From NCBI GenBank assembly GCA_023678885.1, contig CM042987.1:27304927-27368926 (forward strand): a DNA stretch of 64,000 nucleotides. The letters run 5' to 3'. Position 1 is the stretch's first letter. Each line of letters begins with the position of its first letter. Shown here one piece after another: positions 23,252 to 36,599 of this stretch. The notes below the pieces were generated by a model. That model ran no database searches. It was given only the letters and a program-made list of their open reading frames with translations, and was not told where the DNA came from. Position numbers and translations under genes: made by a program. This stretch comes from Pogostemon cablin. Lineage: Eukaryota > Streptophyta > Magnoliopsida > Lamiales > Lamiaceae.

Positions 23252-26200
23252 TTAATTCAAATGAATCAATTGCTTACACAGTTCATACTTCTGAACTGGT
23301 AAGGCTTTTGTAAACATGTCTGCAGGATTGTCATCTGTCCTGATCTTCTTGACACTCACTACCCCTCTATCTATCATGTCTCTTATGAAATATAACCTTA
23401 CATCAATGTGCTTGGTCCTTTCATGGTATCCTTGTTGCTTGGAAAGATGCACAGCACTTTGATTATCACAATGCACTTCAACTGACTCTTGTTCAATCCC
23501 AAACTCACTTAGAATACCTGTCAGCCATACTCCCTCTTTGATTGCTTCTGTAAGTGCAACAAATTCTGCCTCTGTAGTTGATAATGCCACTATATGTTGA
23601 GGAGTTGCTTTCCAACTTACTGCAGTACCAAACAAGTTGAACACATAACCAGTAATTGACTTCCTTGTGTCAAGATTTGCTGCATAATCAACATCAGCAT
23701 ATCCAACTACTGCCTTATCCCATGTTGTCATTTTCTGAAACTTCAAGCCTACTGTGATGGTTCCTTTTACATACCTGAGAGCCCACTTCACTGAACTCCA
23801 ATGTAGTAAACCTGGATTACTCATAAACCTGCTAATCATACTCATCACATAAGCTAAATCTGGCCTGCAATATATCATTGCATACATCAAACTGCCAACA
23901 GCACTAGCATAGGGAATATTGCTCATTTCAACCTTCTCTTGATCTGTCTGAGGAGCTTGAAGTAATGACAGAGTTACTCCTTACTTTGCAGGTGTAGTTA
24001 CTGTTTTGCTGAGATTCAAATTGTATCTCTTTAATACTTTGTCTAAGTAAGATTCTTGGAATAACTTCATCTCACCAACTGATCTATTTCTCTCAATCTG
24101 CATACCAAGAATCACCTTTGCTTCCCCTAGATCCTTCATATCAAATTCCTGCTTAAGTATCACTTTTACTTCATGTATACCAGCTTGATCTTTACAAGCT
24201 ATAAGGATATCATCTATATACAAAAGTAAGTATGTATAGCACCCTTCTTTTTACCTAACATAAACATAACTGTCATGTAGGCTCCTGCTGAATCCATTTG
24301 ATGTAATGTAATCATCAAACTTTAAATACCACTGTCTTGGACTTTGTTTTAGACCATACAAAGATTTCAGCAGTAAACATGCCTTATTCTCAGCTCCTTC
24401 AATACTAACACCATCAGGAATCTTCATGTAGATATCCTCTTCAAGATTTCCATGCAAAAATGCTGTAGTGACATCCATCTGATATAACTCAAGATCAAAC
24501 TGAGTTACTAATGCTAGTAAAATTCTGATAGAACAATGTTTGACAACTGGTGAGAATATTTCATTATAATCAACACCTTCTTTCTGTGAGAAACCTCTTG
24601 CTACAAGCCTTGCCTTGTATCTAACACCTCCTTCTTTGCTTGTAACAGGCTTCTTCTTATAGATCCATTTACAGCTTACTAACTTCTTGTTCTTTGGTCT
24701 ATCAACAATCTGCCAAGTCTTATTCTTATGTAGTGATAGCAGCTCTTCTTCCATAGCAACTATCCACTTGTTATTATCATTTCCTGATATAGCTTCATCA
24801 TATGTTCTTGGCTTATAGTTTTCTATATCAGATGCAACATATAGTGCATATGATACTATATCAGCTTCCATGTATCTTACTGGAGCTTTAATCTGTCTCC
24901 TTAGCCTATCCCTTACAAGTTGATAAGAACTTAGATCATACCTTGAGCTGAATGAGCTAGGAGAGCTATCTTCCTTATTCTGATCAGCACTGTTATCTTC
25001 TTGATTAGACTGCTGAGCTTCATTCCTTGCTTGCTCCACCTGAGGCTCATCAAGGTCTGTAGTAATTGATACTACATAATTTCTTTCTATCAATGGCATC
25101 TTTCTTTCACTGAATGTGACATCTCTGCTAACAATAAACTTGTTAGCTTCATAACACCACAATCTGTATCCTTTTACTTCTTTAGGATATCCAACCATCA
25201 CACATCTTACTGCTCTAGGATCCAACTTATCTTGCTTCACATGAGAGTAAGCCTGACATCCTATTACTCTCAGATGAGTGTAACTAGGTGTCTTTCCAGA
25301 CCACATTTCTTCAGGTGGTTTGAATTTCAAGGCTGCTGATGGACATAGGTTGATCAGATAGGCTGCTGTAGTCACAAGTTCACCCCAAAACCCTTTGGTG
25401 AATCCTCCACTACTCAGCATACATCTTACTCTTTCTAACAATGTCTGATTCATTCTTTTTGCAACACCATTTTGTTGTGGAGTTCCAGGTGTAGTCTTGT
25501 GCCTCTTGATTCCATTTTCTTTGCAGAAAGCATTGAACTCTTCTGAAACAAACTCAAGCCCATTATCTGATCTCAAGCATTTCAGCTTCTTTCCTGTCTG
25601 ATTCTCCACCTCAGCAAGCTATTCTTTAAATGCAGTGAATGCTTGATCCTTTGTTTTAAGAATCTTAACCCATAGCTTCCTAGAGTAGTCATCTATGAAA
25701 GATATAAAATATCTTCCACCTCCAACAGTTGGATTTCTTGAAGGTCCCCATAGATCTATATGAACATACTGAAGCTTCTCTGATGAAGTATGTTCTCCTG
25801 AACCAAACTTCAACCTCTTTGCCTTGCTTAGAATACAATCTTCACATTGATCCATCTTACAGGTTGAACTTATATCTAGTAGCTTCTGTCTTGCTAGCTC
25901 TTGTAACCCTCTCTCTCTTACATGAGCTAATCTTCCATGCCACAACTGAACATCTTCTTGCTCTTGAGAAGTGTTCAACTGCCCAGAGACAACTGATCCT
26001 TCAAGAAAATAGAGATCAGAGCTCTTAACTCCTTTCATTACAACAGACTTATCCTTCATGATGGTGAGTACTCCTTTCTTCACATAGTACTCACATCCCA
26101 AGGAGTCTAACATTCCTAATGATATCAGATTCCTTCTCAATCCTGGTACATACCTCACATTTGTGAGCAACTTAATGGATCCATCAAACATTCTGAATTT

Positions 26201-27237
26201 GACAGAACCAATACCCTCAATCTTGATGGCTTGATCATTACCTAATAAGACTGATCCCTCATGGTATGGTTTTAAATCAGTAAACCAATCCTTGACTGAT
26301 GTCATATGAAAAGTGCAACCTGAATCTAACACCCACTGGTCTGACACTTGACCAGAAACAACAACCAAAGCTTCAATATAATCTTGATCCTTGTTACCTC
26401 TATTTTCAGTCACCTGATTTGTATGGATTCTTTGATTTCCTCCCTTTTCAGCAATCTTCCTGGCCACCATTGCTTTCCACTTATGACATTGCTTCTTGAA
26501 ATGACCAGGCTTGTTGCAGTTGAAGCAGTTATTGTTTTCTTCATCTGCTGATGTACCTTGATTACTTCTTTCATGTTTCTTCTTATCAGCACCAGATTTC
26601 TTATCATTCTTGTTCCACTTATGTTGTTTGTTGGCAACAAGACCTTCTCCTGTAACTGCATTATCTGAAGTCTTGTGAAGCACCTTTGCTTTGATTGCTA
26701 GAATCACTTTCTCCAGGGAGATTGATTCAACATTTCCATACAACAATGTGTCTCTCAATCCTTCAAAAGACTTAGGAAGAGCTGACATCAATATGACAGC
26801 CTTATCTTCACTTAGTGCTACATCAAGTTCTCTAAGTCATCTATGATCTTATTGAAATCATCTAGTTGGCTTAGAATAGACTTATCTTCTGATACTTTGA
26901 AGGAGTAGAGTTTCTGCTTGGTGTACAGCCGGTTTGCCAATGTCTTCACCATGTAAAGATCAGCAAGCTTCTTCCACATATCTATTGCAGATGCTTCCTT
27001 GGAGACTTCCCTTAGAGCTTTATCACCTAAGCACAGAATGATGGCACTTCTTGCCTTGGATTGTTGATCTTGATCTGCAGCTAATGCACCAGCATCCACA
27101 GTAGCTGCTTGATCTGGAAGTGGTTTAACTGCATCAGCAAGGCCTTGTTGGATCAGTACAACCTCCATCTTCATCATCCACAGACTGAAATCGACTTTCT
27201 CTGTAAACTTCTCCACATCAAACTTAGTTGTAACCAT
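23252..27237 (-). pseudogene. Copia gag-pol, interrupted
   Basis: Reading from 27237 down: a gag domain with start MVTTKFDVEKF; a zinc knuckle CFNCNKPGHFKKQC; protease with LDSGCTFHM; the integrase HHCC region and core (HIDLWGP ... DDYSRK); reverse transcriptase with YIDD; RNase H with TEAEFVAL and the ADMFTKALP end. The single polyprotein is split by a one-base frameshift near 26822, an in-frame TAG at 25619-25621 (where the family has Trp), a TAA near 24251, and a TAA near 23981. It supplied replication proteins for its own RNA and cannot do so now. No repaired sequence is given. Confidence 0.92.
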
Positions 27238-27301
27238 GATTCTTCCCCTATGATCTGATTACTTATGGCTGCTCCTCCTGATTCCCACAGACGGCGCCAA
27301 T

Positions 27302-28106
27302 TCTTATGAAAACTTAAGCAAGAACTTGTGAAATCTCTCAAGCTCTCACACTCTTAACCGATTGATCACTCACGTTTCACTCACGAATTGATTATCAACC
27401 AAAGAATGAAATGAAAACGATAAACACGAAGATGTATAGTGGTTCGGCGTAATCCTACATCCACTTCCTAAGAGAAGAATTCACTATGATGATAATGAAG
27501 GTTACAAACTTACAAGCACACTTATCAAACCCTAATGCTTGAAACTGATATGTGAAGAAGATGATGATGAAGATGATCTGAATCGGCTGAATGATTCTTC
27601 AACTTATATGCACGTGTGTCCTTCTTTTGATTCCCTTCCATCCAATTAAATGTATGCACAAGAATCAGTTGTAACCAACTGATGAATCAGTTGTAACCAA
27701 CTGATCTTGCAACTTCCAGCTGATGCTTCCAGCTGCTCCCTTATCAACTGATTCCATTGCCATGTCACCAATGTGATCCCTTACTTACCAACCAATCATA
27801 ATGGTCTATATTTACTTTTTCATGCAATCAATCTTATCACTTATCACTTGATCCTTCAAGCAATCTGATAGATTCAACCAAAACATGTTTGGTTCGACCT
27901 GTTCCAGGAAGTCGAACCCAAGTCGAATCTTAGTTAATCTGTTGTGGTTCGATCACGCTGCCTTTGGTTCGATCTGTTCATCATGTCGAACCAACCTCGA
28001 ACCCACCTCAATCTTCTGCGGTTCGACTACGACGTATTTGGTTCAACCTGTTCAAACATGTCGAACCCTAAGTCGAACCTACGTATGCATGGTCTATATC
28101 TTCACA
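27302..28106 (-). repeat. Copia 5' LTR
   Basis: It is 805 bp and colinear with 22339-23162, but has two instead of three copies of the 22-bp hairpin unit and one extra AAG. It is followed inside the element by TTGGCGCCGTCTGTGGG. Confidence 0.92.
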
Positions 28107-28295
28107 AACATTTATCACATATTTAGCTAGGCTTTACATACTCATTGTGCGGAGGCATCGCTGTAGCGTAGAAGGTGACGTGGGCGGTCTGCCAGGCGCC
28201 GCCTGTGTAGACGCCGGGGATTCTGGCTTAGACCGATATGAGGGAGGCACTGCAGACAATTACAATTAGAGAGAGAAAAGCAATTTTCTCCACAT

Positions 28296-29893
28296 GCTTG
28301 AGTCAATAATGTTCATTATGCTCTGTTGAACAAAAATTGAAATTCAAAATATTACTTTAATTAATGGGTGGTAAATAAACGGTTTGGATTTCATTTAAAA
28401 TTGCAATCTCCGAAGAAGGCTATTATTACTCTGCAATTAATTCTCCTCTCGCACATACCCACCTTCTCAGACCTACCTGCAGGCTGCACTCCCATAAACC
28501 TCATTTATTCTCTCATAAATCTCCTCTGTATGCCTCTCCAAAATATTTCTACAAATTATTTTTAATTAAATAAATAAAATTCTATTTATAGAAATGATTT
28601 TTGGCAGGAAAAATGATGCTTTATATTTTTGGCAGACTTTTCTGCTTATATATATATATATATTATATTTTAGTTGTAATAGATTTATCTCTACGAATAT
28701 GTATGAGGTTGTCTTGTCCGATTTTGGTCTGGTTAGAATTTTGTTGTAGTATTATTTTTCTATTTTTCTTTTAATTATCCCATTTGTGTTTTGAACGAAA
28801 ATAATTATAAATATTGTTATATAGTATTGGCTTTCATTCTTATATTTCATATATCTTCCCGACCTTCTGGTTACATATTTCCTTAATGAGGATCCGTTCC
28901 TAATGGTTTCACTTTTTGGTGTATGGGATCCATACAAAACGATTAAACTATCTCAATGTGAGCCTCCTACCATTATAATACAACTATAAATCCACTATAC
29001 ATTAAAATATTATATTTCTTAATTGCCGTACAAAAAACAAATGTAATTATTAGGACATGACAGATGGAGTATTATTATTTTTAATTTTATGTATTGTGTA
29101 GTTGTAGTAATAAAATTTAATGGGGCATGTATCAATTTTTTTAGATTTGCCAATAAATTTCGACTGCCCATCATTTTATCAGGTAGAGATCTATTTGACA
29201 TTCAACATTGGAACTAAAACAATAGCTTCGGTAGATGTTCGTCATTTTAGTTAGTTTCCATTGGTCATTCTTTGAATTTAGTAGTTAATAATTGTTATAA
29301 ATTCCATACAAGTGGCAATGTTCAAGGTTTTTTTTTTAATCTCTAAATAATGAAACTATCTCCATAGCCATTTAGTAGTAATCTAGACTTGCTGCAATTG
29401 CTGTATTTTTTTTTTAATTGGGCCTTGTTTTGCTTGAATCTCTGCACTCTGCTCTCCTCACTATCATCATCTTCCAAAACCAATTCAATTGACTCAGCAT
29501 TTCGCTCCAACCATCTTTGCTTAGACTTTTTCTTGGGAAATAAAGTTCGAGAATAATTCAATTGAATTGAAAACAAATAAAACCTCAAAACATTGCATAA
29601 ATTTGAATAACCAAGACTATTTATTTTGCTGAGATTAGATAAAGAATCATAAAAATTGAGAGAAGGATGCCATCAGAATAGGGAAATTGCATTATTTCAT
29701 CACTTTCAACATGTAAATCAGACCCTGGCAAATCCATATATAATGTCAGTCTGCAGCAAACAAACCCAATTTAAAAAGTTCAAACCCAAAAGCTTACAGG
29801 GTAAGAAAGAAACATAAGAGAAGAAAAAATTATTTGCTTATGTTGATTTGAGAAATGCAAATTTTTAAAAATGGTTAAGCCCAGCTTATCTGT
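28296..29893. other. Region without a recognised gene
   Basis: It is AT-rich. A short (TA)n lies near 28649-28665. A block at 28683-28750 resembles 19680-19760, which points to a shared Helitron-like repeat. A minus ORF at 29588-29343 encodes 81 residues rich in Lys, Asp and Glu. Its composition is plausible for protein, but no family was recognised, and it is left unassigned. Confidence 0.45.
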
Positions 29894-31705
29894 TGTTGAG
29901 ATTGGAATTTCCCGTATTTTAGGTCTCACATTACACCTTTTTTATAGAATATGGCCATGATTTTGTGTAGAATGGTGTGGTTTTCATATCTTGCATAATT
30001 AAGATGCTACTAAGGTGTTTTGTTGAGTTTTGAAGGGTAAAATAGGATCAAAAGTTCAAAGTTGGAATAAAGAGTGAAAGTGTGGAGGAATGCTGATTAA
30101 ACACACGTCCACATTGCATAATTTTTCTATGTTATTGTAGAATTCCAAATTGAGCATGCGATATATCGTTGGAAAGCCACAGAATAGAGGATCATTTTGG
30201 CACAAAATTACTCTAATTGAAGTCCGTATGAGGAAGTTATGCTCAAAACGGTAAGGTCGCACAATTCAGTCTGCAGCTCGGAAGCCGCTCGGCGGACAGC
30301 TCGGGGAGAGCTGGGGTGGCTCGACTGCCAATTCCAGCCGAGTTGGGTGTCGGAGGGTCCTACGTGACGTGGCAAGTCACTCTGATATAGCTGGAATGTT
30401 GCTCAGCAGCATCTATGACCCAGCGCGAGCCGAGCTAGGTGCCGAGTGGCCTATTTTTGGGTCCAGACGCAGCCTGTTCGATACAACATGTATTTACAGT
30501 GTCCAGATCGTGTTTTGGGGCAGAAATCGATGCGAAAAAAGCCCTACAAGAGTCCAAGACATAAAAGGGATAATCAGCACACAATTAAAGAGGACCCATC
30601 CACAATCCATCGATAATTCACGCCACCAACACTCTCACATCAGAATCAAATCTGATTTTCACCATCCATCCATCTTCAAGTGGGTTCCAAGTGCTAATTG
30701 AGGGAGATCGGACAATCGGAGAGATGGAAAAGGAACTCCAAACTGCGCTTATGCTAGGGTTTCGTATTTCTCATCTTTCCCTTTCTTTTATCTTGATTTG
30801 TGGTATGAATTGCTTAGCCATGAGTGTTGCTTGTGACCTCATGGGCTAATTTCTTTTACAGTTCTAGGGTTTGATGGTTAGATTGAATTGATTTGGGAAC
30901 CTAGACCAAGATTGGGATTTTATGCAGTTGATATTCTGAATTTATTTAATTTAATTAATCTTTGCTTTTCTGCTTCGTAACATCTTCATAATATTTTCAT
31001 GACATCTGCTATAATGCTTGAATTATTATGCTAGCTTGTGTGCGTTTATGATTGGTATTGTCTATCTGTTAGGAATTGAAGTAGCTCCGCTATAAACACT
31101 CTAATTTTATGAACTGGTAAATCAGATACTTGAATTATTTAGTGGAACAATGTAATTAGATATTCAAGTAGGAAGTGGATGGAACCTTATAGTAATTCCA
31201 GAGAATATCTTGTTAGTCAAACTTACCATTCGGAGGTATTGTTATTTGCTTTGATTAGTATCTAGGAATAAGCCTTGGTAATATACGCGCACCTTAGGGA
31301 ATAAGTCAGAATATACTGTTAGATTAAAATCAGATTATATCTGGTGGGATAACATGATTAAGTGGTGTATTTTTATTGACGCTGCATGAATGAACAATTG
31401 AAAGTTTAGAAATCCAAATTAATTGGTCTATACCTGATACCTTAGAACTGTTGTTTATCTCTTGATTAAAACTTATTTATTTTTATTACTTTTAATAATT
31501 AGTTATTTAATATTTCGTTATTAGATAATTAATTTAAAAACTCTTGGAAATTGGTTACGTAATTCTTATTAAATAGTAATCTAGAATAAATAAATAATTA
31601 ACTGTCTCAGTGGGATCGATAATTTAACTTGGGTACTTGATGCTATAATTGGCATCCTTATACTTGAGGATTAAATTGGAGTGCGCAAAATACGCCGATT
31701 ACCTA
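29894..31705 (+). mobile_element. LTR without internal domain (same family as 52980-59211)
   Basis: It begins TGTTGAGATTGGAATTTCCC and runs parallel to 52980-54251 and 58865-59211, including CATAAAAGG (30560-30568), AGGGTTTCGTATTTCTCATC and AGTGGAACAATGTAATTAGA. The right end is degenerate, and no certain target duplication was found. The U3 array lies at 30255-30480. Confidence 0.75.
30255..30480. repeat. U3 inverted-motif array, GCTCGG/CCGAGC type
   Basis: CAGCTCGG, CCGCTCGG, CCGAGTTGG and CCGAGCTAG words occur in both senses. The array ends about 80 bp before CATAAAAGG. Confidence 0.7.
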
Positions 31706-31930
31706 TTCAGATAAGTTAATTCGTACAACAATATGCCCAGAGAATCTGCCAATGGCAGCACTTGATAAGGAAAAGGACAAAATCACTACCATGAGATTTG
31801 CTCGAAAAAAATAAAAAGGCACCAAAGTTCTTATTTCACCATAACTCATAATGAGCATTAGATTATAAGAAAACATCCATGATAGTGTCTATATCACATG
31901 GTAGGAACAAAAAAAATCCAATTGAATCCT
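31706..31930. other. Flank with a direct repeat to 33880-33950
   Basis: The segment 31815-31885 (CACCAAAGTTCTTATTTCACC ... GAAAACATCCATG) recurs in diverged form at 33882-33950, beyond the next LTR. It is an unclassified duplicated segment. Confidence 0.5.
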
Positions 31931-33690
31931 TGATCGTTATTTTCTTTCACCCTCAAGTGTAAGGGATCGATTGTAGCGCGTGTGACCAAGTGAAATTATC
32001 GTTCCCACGAGATAGTTATAAATTTAATAAATAATTCTATATGATAATTCAAATGCAAGACAAATCCGGGAATTTTTGAAAGGATGATTAATTAAACTAA
32101 TAAAACTAAATTTAAATAATTAAACTAAGTAAAGAAAATAAATCACGGAGAGAAAATGATTTAGAATTCAAGAATGGAGAATTGGTAATACTTGGGCAAA
32201 CAGTTTAACTATGTGACTGATTTATCAAGACCAGAAATAATTACCTGCAGATATTTATAAGAGGATTACTAAGCCTAGTTAAACTTCCTTGATCAGGTAG
32301 AATCTAACACTTATAATGAGCTGCAAATTCTAGGATCGATAAGGAATTAACTCTCTCTCCCTCTATAGGTACTTCATGCTAAATTTCATTAAAGGCTAGA
32401 GAACTAGACTTCTCTTTCTAGGTACACAATTATTAACCCTTTTTGTCTCCTTATTAATTACCTAATAATGATGTTTTACTAAATAATTAATATTCCAAAT
32501 TGATTGTCTAACACTCTTAGTAATTATAGGCCAATCCTCTAAGACTGTCACAGAAAATAACAATTATTATGCAGAAATAAAGAATCCTATTAACTATCAA
32601 TCAGTGATATCGTCAAGAATAATTAAAGGAATCAAAACTCAAAACACAATAATATGAAGTCTCAAAAATATCTTCTTCAATAAGGAAATAAACAATCAGC
32701 AGAGTAATAAATCCAAGTTTAGGGCAATCAAATCATATAGTCAAAACTGTCTTATAGCCCTAATATTACCGGCAAAGAACTTAGCCCATGGATTTACGAG
32801 GGCAAATCACAAAGATGTAATAAACCCTTACCGTTATGCTAAAATAGCAAATATAAATATCTAAAAATAAAGAACCCTTTTCGAGGACTCCGTCTCTTAG
32901 ATTACTGTCTCCGTTGAGATCTCCGTCTCCGATAAGTGAATGAATAGTAGGTGATAGAAGTAGGGCAGATGCATGTGTTGGAGGCGTGAGGGAACTGATG
33001 TGTGTCTCTGTTATGCATACGTGAATGGTGATAACCAGCCAAAAGGGTTCTCCAGTAATGGGCTGATATCAAGTTTATTTTAGGCCCAAATTGCTACTCT
33101 CCTCATCACTTGCCATGAGTCCAAGTGGCATGTAGTGGAGTACTTATATATGAGAAATAGTTGGGGCCCACATATTGGAAGATGAATCCACAATGTACGA
33201 CTTTTTCAAGCTTCAACAATATTGGGCTGTTGACTAGTGGGCCCACTTCATAAACCAAGCTTAAAAACTCTTTAAATAAATAATAATGAGCATAATGGGC
33301 CAAGATTTCGTAAATCTCGCTCATCCCGTCTGCAGCGCGCGACATTACCGTTTTGATCAAAACTTCTTCATCCTAACCCCGATTGAGGTAATTCTTACGC
33401 TTACGCGATCCTTTCTTTCGTGGCTTTCCAACCATATCTCACACGGCCACTTTGGACTTCTATACACGTACAGAAAAAAATATGGAATGTAGTCGTGTAT
33501 TTTCTTGCACCTTTCATTCCAACTTTGAATTCTTGATCCATTTTCTTATCAAAACACAACAAAATACCTCTCAAGTACCTTTTAGTCAATAATAATTCAA
33601 AATATTAAGATATGTGTAAATAATAGCAATTAAAATACTAAAAGAGGTATCAAATCGGTCCCAAAAATACATGAATTTCCACTCTCATCA
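31931..33690 (-). mobile_element. Solo LTR, Athila-like group
   Basis: It starts TGATCGTTATTTTCTTTC and ends CACTCTCATCA, flanked by ATCCT and ATCTT (4 of 5 bases alike). The general layout (CCTCAAGTGTAAGGGATCG near the left end; TCTAGGTACA blocks; minus TATATAAG near 33147) follows the other minus LTRs. No clear inverted-motif array was seen, so this is an exception to the pattern. Confidence 0.65.
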
Positions 33691-34163
33691 ATCTTAATTT
33701 TAGCTTAAAGCTTGTGTAATTTACCTCTTATATTAAACTCAACGGTAGGATAGGTGATTCTCCCGGAGAGACAGGGCATCGATTAGAATAATTTATTCCT
33801 ATACTGAAAGGCATAGAAGAGACAATAATAAATAACATAAAAATGAGACAAATCATTAATCCTACATATCAAACAATGAGGCCACCAAAGTTTTTATTTC
33901 ACCCTAATCCACAATGAGCATCAGATTATGAGAAAACATCCAAGTGTCCTCTAACTAAACAATCCGGCACCTGTTAAGCTTCTCCCTCCCCCCCCCCGAC
34001 TCCATTTCTTCTCTGCCTCTGCAACATTGAACCGCACCTACTTCAAGTTGGATATCACATATTCTGCATCTCAACTGGTTACATGCCCCTCCGTCGGACG
34101 CCGCCGTCACGGATCCTTTTTCTCACCACAGGGACTCCAATCAATTATCAGCAGGCGAACATT
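33691..34163. other. Flanking DNA left of the hAT element
   Basis: It contains a C run at 33988-33998 and a G+C-richer stretch (34000-34140) that is open in two plus frames but not recognised. It could be a host exon interrupted by the hAT element. Confidence 0.35.
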
Positions 34164-34201
34164 CCTGTAAGTAGGGGTGAGCAACGGTCGGTTCGATTAA
34201 C

Positions 34202-35804
34202 TGATAGGCGTTTTCTCAACACACAATTTAATCCTCAAGTATGAAGGATATCAATCGTAGTTTCGAATGTGACAAAGTTATATATCGAACCAAAGGGATG
34301 GATAAATATCAATTTAATTATACTCTAGTAAACTAAGACTATGTTGGGAATTATAATGATTGTGATTTTAATTAAGTAACAAAAGTAATTAAAATATCAA
34401 GTAACAATAACAAGAATAAGAGATAAGTGAGTTGTGATCAAGTAAGATAGTAGGTAGTTCGTCAGGTAATCCAGTTCCACTCATCAATCTCCCTTTCGTT
34501 TGACGATGTCCGACTCTGTCTTGTGGTTTATGGACACATCACTAAACCATGCAAATTCACTCTATAGACACAAGTAAATATGCATATGACACGTGTGAAT
34601 ATCCTCGGAGCAAGAGATATAATTCACCTCACTTTCTAGGTACTATCATAATCAATTATTTCCCGTGCACTTAGTACTCTAACCCGATTTGATCTCCCTT
34701 TATAGGTACTATGAAATTATACTCTTTATCCTACTTATTAACCCGAATATGATTCAATTAACAAGTATTCATATAAGATAATTCTAATAAGACTTCAGAA
34801 TCCCTTCACTTAGAATTATAACATAAAACCCTACTCAGCAGTGAACACACTCAACCAATAACCAAGTTATGTATTCAGACTCTACACAATAATTATTGAT
34901 GCACAAAACGATCGTGAGTATGGATTAAAAATGCGCAATCTTATATAAAATAAATCACAAGTAGTGTTGTACGGAGTTTACACATGAAAGACAAATTAAC
35001 TCATGAAACCTTCATAACCCTAGAATTACCGAAGCGGCTCTAGCCCATGATTGATCTAAGAACAATCATGGTTAGTTGGACTGATCTTACTTGAATCTCT
35101 AGCGGAACTCTGTCACAGTCCCTCCGAATGATGGACGATCGACTCTCCTCTCAACTCTACGTCTTCTTATCTTCTTGATCAAGTCGTCTCTCTATGATGC
35201 TGCACAAGCCTTCTTTTATACTTGTAATCGTGCCTCCTGGGCCTGGAATGAGCTTTTTAAGTGATCACATGCATTGAGGGTGTAAAAATACGGATATAAT
35301 AAGTTTCCAAACCTCGATTCGACTTCAACTACAGGTCAAATTGACTTCTCCAAGTCGAATCCCAGGTGAATCGGCACACTGTAAGTCCCAGGTGCTCGAT
35401 TAGACCAACTGCCCTGGTAGGATCGACGTGATGAGGTCGAATCGACATCTCTGCCAATCGATTCGACCTCGATTCGACCTAATGCCCAGGTCGAATCCCC
35501 CTGTCGTGGTCGAATCCACCTTTTGCTCGTGTTGTGCTGCCAATTTGACTTGAAGAGCTGGTCGAATTGATCTCCTTCAGGTCGAATCACACTCCTGCTT
35601 CGCCCAATCAGATGGCTTCGACTTTCTTTCTTCAGTTTTCAACACTTCCATTTCGATTTTCTTCGAAAAATCACTCAAATAGCTCCAACAACACCTGATT
35701 CATGCCTTTTCACATTACATATAGGTTTACAACTGATTTTAACCTTCAAACACTCCATAATAGCACAAATCCAAGTGAAGATTCGTGAATTAATAGACTC
35801 ATCA
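34202..35804 (-). mobile_element. Solo LTR in the hAT element
   Basis: The target duplication TTAAC is at 34197-34201 and 35805-35809. It starts TGATAGGCG and ends GACTCATCA. It matches, in reverse, the 5' LTR of the Athila-like element at 54257-55939. TATAAAAG on the minus strand is at 35220-35213. Confidence 0.9.
35325..35600. repeat. U3 inverted-motif array, GGTCGAAT/ATTCGACC type
   Basis: GGTCGAATC, GATTCGACC and related words occur about a dozen times in both senses, starting about 105 bp upstream (minus sense) of the TATA box. Confidence 0.8.
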
Positions 35805-36599
35805 TTAACCAAATCGAACTGAATCGAATAATAAAAATCGACCAAAACTAGATTGAGGGTACTATTAACCGAAATCGAACCGAATATGGCTGAAACCAAT
35901 CTGTCACCAAATTGATTTATCGATTCAGTTATAGTCAGTAACCGAAAAACTGAACTACTTATTGATGAAGGAGAAAGATAGAAAGACACGTGTATATATA
36001 TATTACCAATCATTTCACAATACAAATCACCTAGATAACCAATAACCATAAAAAAAAGCATACTGATTTACTGGATAACCATAAAAGCATGCAACATCAG
36101 TACATCACATCTAAAAGTCACTCTAAAATTTAAATAACACAACACATTGTCACATCATAGTGTTTACACAACAGAAGTTACAGAACTAAGTTCACAATCA
36201 TGAATCATCCCAAATCACAAACATCTTTAAGTCTTCATTTAAAACAAGATAATTAACATTCAACTACATAATAGTTAAAACATGAGATATCTTGTTAATC
36301 TCATGCTCTTCCAATCTAATAGGTGATTGAAAGTGTTCTTCCGATTCCTACATTTAGAAAATTTGAAAAATAAGAGAATTCAATGTTAGATAAAGATCGG
36401 TAAATATAAAAAAATAAAATAATGATATTGACAGATTTACTACTAGCAATCTAGTTGGTGCTTGAGAGTGTTCCTCCAATGCCTACATTTGGAAAATCTG
36501 AAAAATAATAGAATTTAATGTTAGATAAAGATGTAAACAAAACAAGTAAAGAAGATAATGACTTTATAGATTTACTAGACTATTAAATTGATAATCACC

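Larger units (their letters stand above)
22339..28106 (-). mobile_element. Ty1/Copia LTR retrotransposon, full length but decayed
   Basis: It is a 5768-bp element with direct LTRs at 22339-23162 and 27302-28106 and the target duplication AACAT at 22334-22338 and 28107-28111. The order protease, integrase, reverse transcriptase, RNase H defines Copia. Right after the 5' LTR (minus strand) comes TTGGCGCCGTCTGTGGGAA, a plausible primer site. The LTRs differ by roughly two dozen substitutions (hand count), a 22-bp repeat unit and a 3-bp indel. The insertion is therefore not recent, but it is younger than the expansin gene it sits in. Confidence 0.93.
21960..28295 (-). pseudogene. Alpha-expansin relic, intron 1 holding a Copia element
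   Basis: Exon 1 (about 28295-28140) reads as a hydrophobic signal-peptide remnant, then ARIPGVYTGGAWQTAH and TFY, the mature N-terminus of plant alpha-expansins. Exon 2 starts after a CTGCAG acceptor near 22294 with SCGYWNLYSQG, continues IAALFDKGLSCGSCFEL, and later frames give ITATNFCP, PPRTHFNLAMP and IIPVTYRR. Family knowledge: secreted cell-wall loosening proteins with a GH45-like domain. Lesions: a stop just before ARIPGV (28228-28230), a signal region out of frame with the ATG at 28295, a frameshift after TFY, a stop at 22251-22253, and further frameshifts in exon 2. The C-terminal binding domain is absent. Intron 1 sits at the expected conserved site and contains the 5.8-kb Copia insertion with AACAT on both sides. 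Confidence 0.85.

Noticed and set aside
25729..26028. Plus-strand ORFs at 25729-26551
   Set aside because: They are shadows of the minus-strand Copia polyprotein.
29343..29588. Minus-strand ORF with charged composition as a host gene
   Set aside because: No family was recognised, no splice partners were seen, and the upstream DNA is AT-rich. It is kept only as a note in the region entry.
34000..34170. Plus-strand open frames left of the hAT insertion as a gene
   Set aside because: Two frames are equally open, and no start, domain or continuation beyond the right end of the hAT element was recognised.
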